Below are positions 34,465 to 42,469 of a DNA stretch of 64,000 nt, one piece after another. Position 1 is the first letter of the stretch. Each line of letters begins with the position of its first letter. Location of the stretch: NCBI GenBank assembly GCA_905214925.1, contig CAJMOB010000015.1:1-64000 (forward strand), read 5' to 3'. This DNA is from Scybalomonas sp905214925 (lineage in GTDB: Bacteria; Bacillota; Clostridia; Lachnospirales; Lachnospiraceae). The position numbers and the translations under genes were made by a program. Under the pieces are notes generated by a model. That model had not been told where the DNA came from. It worked only from the letters and a program-made list of their open reading frames with translations, and ran no database searches.

Positions 34465-36441
34465 ATGAGACAATTTATTCAAAAAATTCAACATCATGTG
34501 TATTTGATAGGATTGATTATGTCATTGTTTTTAGTGCTTCTTTGTGAAGCATGTGGCAGAGGTTCACTTTTACTTGGACTTCGTTTTGCAGTGGAACATC
34601 CATTTGCATTTTCCTTTGATGTATTCATTATCTTCTTAACTTGGTCTTTTGCAATATTCTTTAAAAGAAGAATTTTCTACTATTTGATTGTTATTACCTT
34701 ATGGGGAGCAATTGGCATTACCAACGGCGTCATTCTAGGATATCGGAATACGCCGTTTACATTTGTAGATGTTCAACTTGCAAAGACAGGGCTTGATGTC
34801 ATGAATAATTATATGTCACAAGTAAAAATCATTACAACATTTTTAATTATTGCAGTAATAGCGGCAGTTTTAATTTTACTGTTTTTTAAAGTTCCGCCTT
34901 ATGAAGGAAAAAGAAGCTTTAAAAAGAATTTACTGAGTATGGCAATTATTATTTTATGTTTTACAGGCTGTTATCAGATTGGAATTAAAACAGGACGCTT
35001 AGTAGAGCGTTTTGCAGACTTGAATTTAAGTTATAAGACTTATGGAGTGCCATATTGTTTTGCTGTGACATTAGTGGACAATGGAATTTCAAAACCGTTA
35101 TCTTATAGTCAAAAAACGATGAAGGGGATTGAAAAGCAGATTGACACGGTAGAAGAAACAGATGCAAAGAAAAAGCCAAATGTCATCATTCTTCAATTAG
35201 AGTCATTTTTTGATGTGAATCATATGAAGAATTTAACATTTAGTGAAAATCCACTTCCATATTTTAATTATTTAAAAGAGAACTATACATCAGGATATTT
35301 TAAAGTTCCAACTTATGGAGCAGGAACGATTAATACGGAGTTTGAAGTGCTTTCACAGATGAATCGTGATTTCTTTGGAGCAGGGGAATATCCATATAAG
35401 AGTTTAGTACAAAATAAAAATAAGACATTTGAAACAGTCAATTATATTTTGAAAAAACAAGGATATAGCACCCATGCGATTCATAACAACCGTGCTACTT
35501 TCTATGATCGAGATTTTATTTATTCTCATTTAGGATTTGATACGTTTACAAGCTATGAGTTTATGAACGATCGAGAACCGACACCAAATGGTTGGGTGAA
35601 AGATAAAATATTGACAAAAGAAATTGTAAAGGCGTTAGATAGCACAAAGAAGAAAGACTTTATTTTTACCGTATCGGTACAAGGACATGGAGAATATCCA
35701 ACGGATGTAACGGAATTTATTGAAGATCCAAAAATTACAATCTCTGGAATGGAAGATGAAGAAAGAGCCAATAAGCTCACTTATTATGTGAATGAGATCA
35801 ATGAGATGGATCAATTTTTAAAAGAGTTAACGGATACACTTTCTGAATATCCAGAAGATGTTATTTTAGCGATTTATGGGGATCATTTACCAAGTATTGG
35901 ATTTTCTGATGATGAATTAGAAAATGGTTCTACTTTTGAAACCGAGTATGTTCTTTGGAGCAATTTTGATATGGAAAAGAAAGATGAAGATATTCAAGCT
36001 TATCAGTTAGTCTCTCGCATTTTTGATCGTATGGGATTACAAAGTGGTGTTATGTCAAGATATCATCAATATTATGAAAGACAAAAGAGTAAAAAAGGAT
36101 ATATCAACAATATGAAATTATTAGAGTATGATATGCTCTATGGAAACAGTTATATTTTAGGTCAAACAAATCCTTTCCAAGTGACGGATTTACAAATGGG
36201 AACATTGCCACTTACGATTTCTGATGTGATAAAGAATGATGATGGGACAATTACCATTACAGGAGATGAATATACGGACTTTACCGATATTTATATTAAT
36301 GGAAAACGAGTCGATACCGAGTTTATTGATGAGCATACGGTAAAATGTGAATATGATATTCAGTATGGAGATGAAGTCCAAGTTGTTCAAGGTTCGAAAA
36401 AGCATTTAAGATTACAAGATGGGGATATTTATTACTATTAA
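34465..36441 (+). CDS. LTA synthase family protein (LtaS-type phosphoglycerol transferase)
   Basis: The 658-residue protein has about five N-terminal membrane helices (residues 13-175) and then an extracellular sulfatase-fold domain. P-N-V-I-I-L-Q-L-E-S-F-F-D starts it and contains the metal-binding Glu. The nucleophile Thr is in G-T-I-N-T-E-F-E, and D-H-L-P near 474 supplies metal ligands. It should polymerise glycerol-phosphate from phosphatidylglycerol into lipoteichoic acid. A C-terminal beta-rich region of about 70 residues goes beyond the core enzyme. GAGGAAAGGAAG precedes the ATG. Confidence 0.92.
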   Translation: MRQFIQKIQHHVYLIGLIMSLFLVLLCEACGRGSLLLGLRFAVEHPFAFSFDVFIIFLTWSFAIFFKRRIFYYLIVITLWGAIGITNGVILGYRNTPFTFVDVQLAKTGLDVMNNYMSQVKIITTFLIIAVIAAVLILLFFKVPPYEGKRSFKKNLLSMAIIILCFTGCYQIGIKTGRLVERFADLNLSYKTYGVPYCFAVTLVDNGISKPLSYSQKTMKGIEKQIDTVEETDAKKKPNVIILQLESFFDVNHMKNLTFSENPLPYFNYLKENYTSGYFKVPTYGAGTINTEFEVLSQMNRDFFGAGEYPYKSLVQNKNKTFETVNYILKKQGYSTHAIHNNRATFYDRDFIYSHLGFDTFTSYEFMNDREPTPNGWVKDKILTKEIVKALDSTKKKDFIFTVSVQGHGEYPTDVTEFIEDPKITISGMEDEERANKLTYYVNEINEMDQFLKELTDTLSEYPEDVILAIYGDHLPSIGFSDDELENGSTFETEYVLWSNFDMEKKDEDIQAYQLVSRIFDRMGLQSGVMSRYHQYYERQKSKKGYINNMKLLEYDMLYGNSYILGQTNPFQVTDLQMGTLPLTISDVIKNDDGTITITGDEYTDFTDIYINGKRVDTEFIDEHTVKCEYDIQYGDEVQVVQGSKKHLRLQDGDIYYY

Positions 36442-36534
36442 TTTCCAGTTATAAGTTTTTGGCATCTGCACATACTAAGACCACGGTAAATCAATTACGG
36501 TTTATCAAATAAAACTTATTCGGAGGTGACAGTT

Positions 36535-36759
36535 ATGTCAAACAATAATAACAGCGGAAGAAACAGAGTAGAAGTACCACAGGCAAAAGAAGCTATGAAC
36601 AAATTTAAAATGGAAGTTGCATCTGAATTAGGTGTTAACTTAAAACAGGGTTATAACGGAGATTTAACATCTGCTCAGGCTGGTTCTATCGGCGGAGAAA
36701 TGGTTCGTAAAATGATTAAAAAACAAGAAGAAGCTATGGCTGGAAAAGGGAATTACTAG
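36535..36759 (+). CDS. Alpha/beta-type small acid-soluble spore protein
   Basis: A 74-residue SASP with V-P-Q-A-K-E-A-M-N-K-F-K-M-E-V-A-S-E-L-G (germination protease site) and G-S-I-G-G-E-M-V-R-K-M-I-K. These proteins coat DNA in dormant spores and protect it from UV and heat. I chose the ATG at 36535, seven bases after GGAGGTG; the frame extends to a GTG at 36526. A terminator follows. It shows that the host forms spores. Confidence 0.95.
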   Translation: MSNNNNSGRNRVEVPQAKEAMNKFKMEVASELGVNLKQGYNGDLTSAQAGSIGGEMVRKMIKKQEEAMAGKGNY

Positions 36760-36845
36760 TTCGTTTTCTCCATGGCTTAGACAAAATGATGTTTTACAGC
36801 AGTTAGATTATCATAGACGAAAAGAATTGTTGTAAATAAAAAACG

Positions 36846-36899
36846 AAAGGCTGTTGCACAAATCGCTCATTATTAAGCAAATTGTGTAGCAGCCTTTTT
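36846..36899 (+). terminator. Intrinsic terminator after the SASP gene
   Basis: AAAGGCTG ... TTGCACAA pairs with TTGTGTAGCAGCCTTT, followed by T-rich sequence. A degraded piece of the intergenic repeat (GCAAAGTGTACATTGCTAG ... TTTTGTTCT, about 36919-36956) follows. Confidence 0.8.
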
Positions 36900-37099
36900 G
36901 TTTTGTAAACTGCCTGGGAGCAAAGTGTACATTGCTAGGAGTAACTTTTGTTCTGAGCAAAAGAAATAAAAATCTGGTAGTTTATGACAAATGAAAAAGA
37001 AGTTCTTGACAAAAAATACCCCTATACAGTAAAATAACATTGTGATAATATTAACAATCAAAAAAGCTTGAGAAAGAGATAGAGGAGAAATTAAATTAT

Positions 37100-38788
37100 A
37101 TGCACAAAGAACATGTAAGAGGTTTGGTGGGAATTACATTAGTATCAGCGGTTGCTTTTACAGCAGCATTCGGATTGAAAAGTACGATGAAAACTGAGGA
37201 AGAAGTTTATCATGGCATTCAGTTAGAAGGTAATGTAGAAGATATGCAGGTAGCTAAAACGGATAGTATTCAAAGTGTTGGGAAAATAACAGATAAGAGC
37301 GGTAAAGTTACAGGTTATGTTCTTACAGTAAAAGAAAATGGATACGGTGGAGAGATGCTTGTAGATGTGGCATTGTCTGCAGATGGAAAACAGACTCTAG
37401 GTGTTCATGTAGGTGAGAACCAAGAAACAGAGGGAATCGGTTCTAATGTAACAAAAAAAGAATTTTTAGAACAGTTTAAAGGAATGGCAACACCTGTTTA
37501 TATGGAAGGTGTAGAAAGTTCTGTAACTGGTGGTACAAAAGAAGATGCCATTGCAGATAAGAAATTAAAAGATGGAACCTATCTTGCTAAGGCACAAGAA
37601 GCAGACGATAATGGTCTTGTAGAACAAGTAGAGATAAAAGTGGCTAATGGGAAAATAACTTCTGTTATTTGGGACTGTGTAAAAGAAGATGGAACAACAA
37701 AGAGAAAATTAGCTGACAACGGTCAATATGTGATGACAGAAGATGGGCTTACATGGACAGAACAAGCCGATGCATTAGCAAAAACAATTATTAAAAATCA
37801 ATCCATGGCTTCTATTGGAATGAATGAACAAGGAAAAACAGATACGGTAGCAGGTGTTAGTATTTATATTGGTGGATTTGTTAATCTTTTAGAACAGTGT
37901 TTAGAACAAGCCGACGCTAGTGAAAAAGTTACATTAAAAGATGGAGAATACATTGCAAAAGCAGATAATGCAGATGACAGTGGATTTGTTGAACAAGTGA
38001 CAATGACAATCAAAGATGGTAAGATTACCGATGTAAACTGGGATTGTATTAAAGAAGATGGAACAAAGAAAAGTAAATTAGCGGATGACGGTCAATATGT
38101 GATGACAGAAGATGGACTCACATGGACAGAACAAGCAAAAGCACTTTCAGAAGCGATTATAAAAAATCAATCTGTTGATGGTGTTGGAATGAACGAACAA
38201 GGAAAAACAGATACAGTAGCAGGTGTTAGTATCTATATTGGTGGTTTTGTAAATCTTGTAGAAAACTGTTTAGAACAAGCCGACGCTAGTGAAAAAGTTA
38301 CATTAAAAGATGGAGAATACATTGCAAAAGCAGATAATGCAGATGACAGTGGATTTGTTGAACAAGTGACAATGACAATCAAAGATGGTAAGATTACCGA
38401 TGTAAACTGGGATTGTATTAAAGAAGATGGAACAAAGAAAAGTAAATTAGCGGATGACGGTCAATATGTGATGACAGAAGATGGACTCACATGGACAGAA
38501 CAAGCAAAAGCACTTTCAGAAGCGATTATAAAAAATCAATCTGTTGATGGTGTTGGAATGAACGAACAAGGAAAAACAGATACAGTAGCAGGTGTTAGTA
38601 TCTATATTGGTGGTTTTGTAAATCTTGTAGAAAACTGTTTAGAACAGGCAGGAAATGTGAAAGCAAATGAGGAAACAAAACCAACAACAGGAACAGAAAT
38701 GGATGCGGTTTCAGGTGCAACTATTTCTTCAAAAGCAGTCGCAAGAGCGATTGATAAAGCGTATGCTTATGTATTAGAAATGAATTAA
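37100..38788 (+). CDS. FMN-binding domain surface protein with three ~123-residue repeats
   Basis: The 562-residue protein has an N-terminal membrane anchor or signal (residues 9-26), then an FMN_bind/RnfG-like domain (G-Y-V-L-T-V-K-E-N-G-Y-G-G, T-E-G-I-G-S-N, S-V-T-G-G-T). Three repeats of about 123 residues follow (G-E-Y-I-A-K-A-D-N-A-D-D-S-G-F, D-G-L-T-W-T-E-Q-A). The tail D-A-V-S-G-A-T-I-S-S-K-A-V carries the Thr that is flavinylated in RnfG/NqrC-type domains. It is probably an extracytoplasmic flavoprotein in electron transfer. Repeats 2 and 3 are identical in DNA. Confidence 0.8.
   Translation: MHKEHVRGLVGITLVSAVAFTAAFGLKSTMKTEEEVYHGIQLEGNVEDMQVAKTDSIQSVGKITDKSGKVTGYVLTVKENGYGGEMLVDVALSADGKQTLGVHVGENQETEGIGSNVTKKEFLEQFKGMATPVYMEGVESSVTGGTKEDAIADKKLKDGTYLAKAQEADDNGLVEQVEIKVANGKITSVIWDCVKEDGTTKRKLADNGQYVMTEDGLTWTEQADALAKTIIKNQSMASIGMNEQGKTDTVAGVSIYIGGFVNLLEQCLEQADASEKVTLKDGEYIAKADNADDSGFVEQVTMTIKDGKITDVNWDCIKEDGTKKSKLADDGQYVMTEDGLTWTEQAKALSEAIIKNQSVDGVGMNEQGKTDTVAGVSIYIGGFVNLVENCLEQADASEKVTLKDGEYIAKADNADDSGFVEQVTMTIKDGKITDVNWDCIKEDGTKKSKLADDGQYVMTEDGLTWTEQAKALSEAIIKNQSVDGVGMNEQGKTDTVAGVSIYIGGFVNLVENCLEQAGNVKANEETKPTTGTEMDAVSGATISSKAVARAIDKAYAYVLEMN
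37911..38648 (+). repeat. Exact tandem repeat, 2 x 369 bp, within the FMN-binding protein gene
   Basis: 37911-38279 and 38280-38648 appear identical base for base apart from the final few bases (GAACAAGC versus GAACAGGC). The unit is 123 codons. A third, diverged copy precedes (about 37560-37910). Confidence 0.9.
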
Positions 38789-38801
38789 TCATTGTATAGA
38801 A

Positions 38802-38843
38802 AATAGGGCTCAAAAACTAATTGGTTTTTGAACCCTATTTTTA
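38802..38843 (+). terminator. Intrinsic terminator of the FMN-binding protein gene
   Basis: AATAGGGCTCAAAAAC pairs with GTTTTTGAACCCTATT, then T-T-T-A-T. The rest of the gap to tig holds the tig promoter and a hairpin (AAAAGAT/ATCTTTT near 39045-39065). Confidence 0.85.
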
Positions 38844-38944
38844 TATGAGCAGAAAGTGTATCTTCTATTGCAACAATAGTATAAAAAATTACTTCCTATT
38901 TATTAGCTTATTAGGCTACACTGTAAAAGTTTAGAAAATTTTCA

Positions 38945-38973
38945 TAGACAGCGCAAAAGGTGTATGCTATAAT
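38945..38973 (+). promoter_or_regulatory. Probable promoter of tig
   Basis: TAGACA (38945-38950), a 17-nt spacer and TATAAT (38968-38973), about 130 nt before the tig start. Confidence 0.6.
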
Positions 38974-39106
38974 CAAATAATGCGTGGAATAGGGCTATTT
39001 ATATGCTCTAGAGCATGACATATGATAAAGAGTGTCTTGTTTACAAAAAGATATGGCATCTTTTATATAAAGAAATAGTTGAAAAGCCCAAGGAGGAAAT
39101 TTTGAA

Positions 39107-40399
39107 ATGAGTTTACAGATTGAAAATTTAGAAAAAAATATGGCTAAACTTACAATTGAAGTGCCAGCTGAAGAGTTTGAAGCAGCAATGCAAAAAGCTT
39201 ACAACAATCAGAAAGGTAAGATTTCCATTCCTGGATTCCGTAAAGGAAAAGTTCCATATGCTTACTTATTAAAAGCATACGGTCCAGAAATGTTCTATGA
39301 AGAAGCAGCAAATATCATTATGCCAAATGCATATGCAGATGCTACAGATAGCGAAGAATGTACATTAGATATCGTTTCTAGACCAGAAATCGATGTTGTT
39401 CAGATGGAAAAAGGTAAAAACTTCATCTTCACAGCAACAGTTGCTGTAAAACCAGAAGTTACATTAGGCGAATATAAAGGAATCAAAGTTGAAAAAGCAA
39501 CAGTTGAAGTAACAGATGAAGACATCGATGCAGAACTTAAAAAAGTTCAGGATCAAAACTCTAGAATGGTAACAGTAGAAGATAGAGCAGTAGAAGATGG
39601 CGATACAGTAAACATCGACTACGCTGGAAGCATTGATGGTGTTGCTTTCGAAGGTGGTACAGCAGTAGGTCAACCATTAGTAATTGGTTCCCATACATTT
39701 ATTGATAACTTCGAAGAACAGATCATCGGACACAATATTGGTGATGAATTTGATGTAAATGTAACATTCCCAGCAGAATATCATGCAGAAGAATTAGCTG
39801 GAAAACCAGCAGTATTCCATGTAAAAGTAAATAGCATTACAAAGAAAGAATTACCAGAAATCAATGACGAATTCGCTCAAGATGTTTCCGAGTTCGATTC
39901 ATTAGATGCATATAAAGAAGACATTAAAGCAAAACTTTTAGAGAAAAAAGAAGCAGAAGCAAAAGCTGCAAAAGAAGATAAAGTTGTAGAAACAATTGTA
40001 GCAAATGCAACAATGGAAATTCCAGATGCAATGTTAGCAACACAGCAGGCTCAGATGGCAGATGAATTTGCTCAAAGATTAAGCTATCAAGGATTACAGA
40101 TTGAACAGTACTTCCAGTTTACAGGCTTAAATCAAGAAACATTCTTAGAGCAGATGAAACCACAGGCTTTAAAACGTATTCAAACAAGACTTGTATTAGA
40201 AGCAGTAGTAGCAGCTGAAAACATTGAAGCTACAGAAGCAGAATTTGATGAAGAAATCGCAAAAATGGCTCAGATGTATCAAATGGAAGCAGATCAGGTA
40301 AAATCCTTTATCGGTGAAAATGAAAAACAGCAGATGATGAAAGATATCGCTGTTCAAAAAGCAGTTACATTTGTAACAGATGCAGCAGTAGAAGAATAA
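39107..40399 (+). CDS. tig: Trigger factor
   Basis: A 430-residue ribosome-associated chaperone. The N-terminal ribosome-binding domain has the signature G-F-R-K-G-K-V-P near 41-48. The FKBP-type PPIase domain runs about 150-235 (D-T-V-N-I-D-Y-A-G-S-I-D-G; G-T-A-V-G-Q-P-L-V-I-G-S), and the helical C-terminal arms follow. Length and domain order are normal. Codon use is strongly biased to abundant codons, as expected for a highly expressed gene. It begins the tig-clpP-clpX-lon-engB group, and AAGGAGGAAA precedes the ATG. Confidence 0.97.
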   Translation: MSLQIENLEKNMAKLTIEVPAEEFEAAMQKAYNNQKGKISIPGFRKGKVPYAYLLKAYGPEMFYEEAANIIMPNAYADATDSEECTLDIVSRPEIDVVQMEKGKNFIFTATVAVKPEVTLGEYKGIKVEKATVEVTDEDIDAELKKVQDQNSRMVTVEDRAVEDGDTVNIDYAGSIDGVAFEGGTAVGQPLVIGSHTFIDNFEEQIIGHNIGDEFDVNVTFPAEYHAEELAGKPAVFHVKVNSITKKELPEINDEFAQDVSEFDSLDAYKEDIKAKLLEKKEAEAKAAKEDKVVETIVANATMEIPDAMLATQQAQMADEFAQRLSYQGLQIEQYFQFTGLNQETFLEQMKPQALKRIQTRLVLEAVVAAENIEATEAEFDEEIAKMAQMYQMEADQVKSFIGENEKQQMMKDIAVQKAVTFVTDAAVEE

Positions 40400-40414
40400 G
40401 AGAGACGAGAAAAC

Positions 40415-40446
40415 GGAGGGGATGTTGCGGGTGCAGCATCCCTCTG
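40415..40446 (+). terminator. Hairpin between tig and clpP
   Basis: GGAGGGGATGTTGC pairs with GCAGCATCCCTCTG; it is very GC-rich with no long T run. It probably acts as a partial terminator or processing and stability hairpin. Confidence 0.55.
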
Positions 40447-40477
40447 TCTATATTGAAAGAAGACGGGAGGAATTACA

Positions 40478-41059
40478 ATGAGTTTAGTACCTTATGTCAT
40501 TGAACAGACAAGTCGTGGAGAGAGAAGCTATGACATTTATTCAAGACTTTTAAAAGATAGAATTATCTTCTTAGGAGAAGAAGTGAATGAAGTGTCAGCA
40601 AATTTAATTGTTGCTCAGCTTTTATTTTTAGAGGCAGAAGATCCAAATAAAGATATTTCTTTATATATTAATAGTCCAGGTGGTTCTGTAACAGCTGGTA
40701 TGGCAATTTATGATACAATGAATTATATTAAATGTGATGTATCCACTATTTGTATGGGTATGGCTGCTAGTATGGGAGCATTTTTACTCTCTAGTGGTGC
40801 GAAAGGAAAACGTTTTGCACTTCCAAATTCTGAAATTATGATTCACCAGCCATCTGGTGGTGCACAAGGTCAGGCGACAGATATTAAAATTGTAGCGGAT
40901 AGAATTATTGAAACTCGTCGTAAATTAAACGAGATTTTAAGTGCTAATACAGGGCAACCTCTTGAAGTAATCGAAAGAGATACAGAAAGAGACCATTATA
41001 TGAGTGCAACAGAAGCTGCAACTTATGGTATTATTGATAGTGTCATCGCAAACCACTAG
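40478..41059 (+). CDS. clpP: ATP-dependent Clp protease proteolytic subunit
   Basis: A 193-residue serine peptidase with the catalytic triad Ser98 (M-G-M-A-A-S-M-G-A), His123 (E-I-M-I-H-Q-P-S-G-G) and Asp172 (E-R-D-H-Y). It forms the double-ring chamber that works with ClpX, whose gene follows 26 nt downstream. GGGAGGAA precedes the ATG. Length is typical. Confidence 0.97.
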   Translation: MSLVPYVIEQTSRGERSYDIYSRLLKDRIIFLGEEVNEVSANLIVAQLLFLEAEDPNKDISLYINSPGGSVTAGMAIYDTMNYIKCDVSTICMGMAASMGAFLLSSGAKGKRFALPNSEIMIHQPSGGAQGQATDIKIVADRIIETRRKLNEILSANTGQPLEVIERDTERDHYMSATEAATYGIIDSVIANH

Positions 41060-41085
41060 ATGATAAGAAAGAATGAGGTAAGAAA

Positions 41086-42381
41086 ATGGCAGGTCGCATT
41101 GATGAGAGAAAAGTTCTTCGATGTTCTTTTTGTAATAAAACACAAGATCAAGTGCGCAAGTTAATTGCAGGTCCGAATGTATATATCTGTGATGAATGTG
41201 TAGAGGTGTGTACAGAGATTATTGAAGATGAATTTGATGGAATAGAAGAAGCAAGTAATGAGATCAATTTATTAAAACCAATTGAAATCAAAAATTTCTT
41301 AGATCAATATGTTATTGGTCAAGATGATGCGAAAAAAGTTTTATCTGTAGCTGTATATAATCATTATAAAAGAATTATGGCGGATAAAGATCTAGATGTA
41401 GAGTTGCAAAAAAGTAATATTTTAATGTTAGGACCAACGGGTTCTGGAAAAACATTATTAGCACAAACTCTTGCCAAACTTTTAAATGTACCATTCGCAA
41501 TTGCAGATGCAACTGCTCTTACAGAAGCAGGATATGTTGGAGAAGATGTAGAAAATATTCTTTTAAAATTAATTCAAGCGGCGGATTATGATATTGAACG
41601 CGCAGAATATGGTATCATCTATATTGATGAAATTGATAAGATTACTCGTAAGTCTGAAAATACATCCATTACTCGTGATGTATCTGGTGAAGGTGTTCAA
41701 CAGGCGTTATTAAAAATCTTAGAAGGAACAGTAGCATCTGTTCCACCACAAGGTGGTAGAAAACATCCACACCAAGAATTTATTCAGATTGATACAACAA
41801 ATATTTTATTTATTTGTGGTGGTGCTTTTGATGGACTTGAAAAAGTCATTGAAAATAGAACTGGAAAGAAAGAAATCGGATTCACAGCAGATGTTGCGAA
41901 AAAAGAAAAGAAAAATGTGGGAGAATTGCTTCGTCAGGCATTACCTTCCGATTTTGTAAAATTTGGAATGATTCCAGAGTTTATCGGTCGTGTGCCTGTA
42001 ACAGTATCCCTTGATTTATTAGATGAAGAGGCACTTGTTCGAATTTTATCAGAACCAAAGAGTGCTCTGGTAAGACAGTATAAACGATTATTCGAATTAG
42101 ATGGCGTGCAGTTAGAATTTGAAGAAGAGGCACTTCGTGCCATTGCAAGAAAGGCCATTGAACGCAATACAGGAGCAAGAGGGCTTCGTGCCATTATGGA
42201 ATCCATTATTATGGACTTAATGTATCGAGTGCCATCGGATGATACAATCGAATCTTGTGTTGTCACAAAAGAAATGGTAGAAGATCAAGGAGAACCTAGG
42301 ATCACTTACGGAGAAAAAGCACAGCCAAAAAAAGGGCTTGCTAGAAAAAGAGCTTCTAAAAACAATGGAGAAATTGCTTAG
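41086..42381 (+). CDS. clpX: ATP-dependent Clp protease ATP-binding subunit ClpX
   Basis: The 431-residue unfoldase has an N-terminal C4 zinc finger (C-S-F-C-N-K ... Y-I-C-D-E-C), AAA+ Walker A G-P-T-G-S-G-K-T, Walker B I-I-Y-I-D-E-I-D-K and pore loop G-Y-V-G-E-D. It delivers ssrA-tagged and other substrates to ClpP. A terminator lies after it. Confidence 0.97.
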   Translation: MAGRIDERKVLRCSFCNKTQDQVRKLIAGPNVYICDECVEVCTEIIEDEFDGIEEASNEINLLKPIEIKNFLDQYVIGQDDAKKVLSVAVYNHYKRIMADKDLDVELQKSNILMLGPTGSGKTLLAQTLAKLLNVPFAIADATALTEAGYVGEDVENILLKLIQAADYDIERAEYGIIYIDEIDKITRKSENTSITRDVSGEGVQQALLKILEGTVASVPPQGGRKHPHQEFIQIDTTNILFICGGAFDGLEKVIENRTGKKEIGFTADVAKKEKKNVGELLRQALPSDFVKFGMIPEFIGRVPVTVSLDLLDEEALVRILSEPKSALVRQYKRLFELDGVQLEFEEEALRAIARKAIERNTGARGLRAIMESIIMDLMYRVPSDDTIESCVVTKEMVEDQGEPRITYGEKAQPKKGLARKRASKNNGEIA

Positions 42382-42397
42382 AAGATAAGATAGGAGA

Positions 42398-42445
42398 GCA
42401 GTCGAAGTCAGAAAGAATAAGTTTTTTTGATTCGACTGCTTTTTT
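42398..42445 (+). terminator. Intrinsic terminator between clpX and lon
   Basis: GCAGTCGAA pairs with TTCGACTGC, followed by TTTTTT. Confidence 0.8.
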
Positions 42446-42469
42446 GGAAAGGAATAAAAAGGAAAAGAC

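Noticed and set aside
35553..35780. Minus-strand open frames inside the LTA synthase, lon, clpB and other large genes
   Set aside because: They lie wholly within clearly coding plus-strand genes, lack ribosome sites and show no family features.
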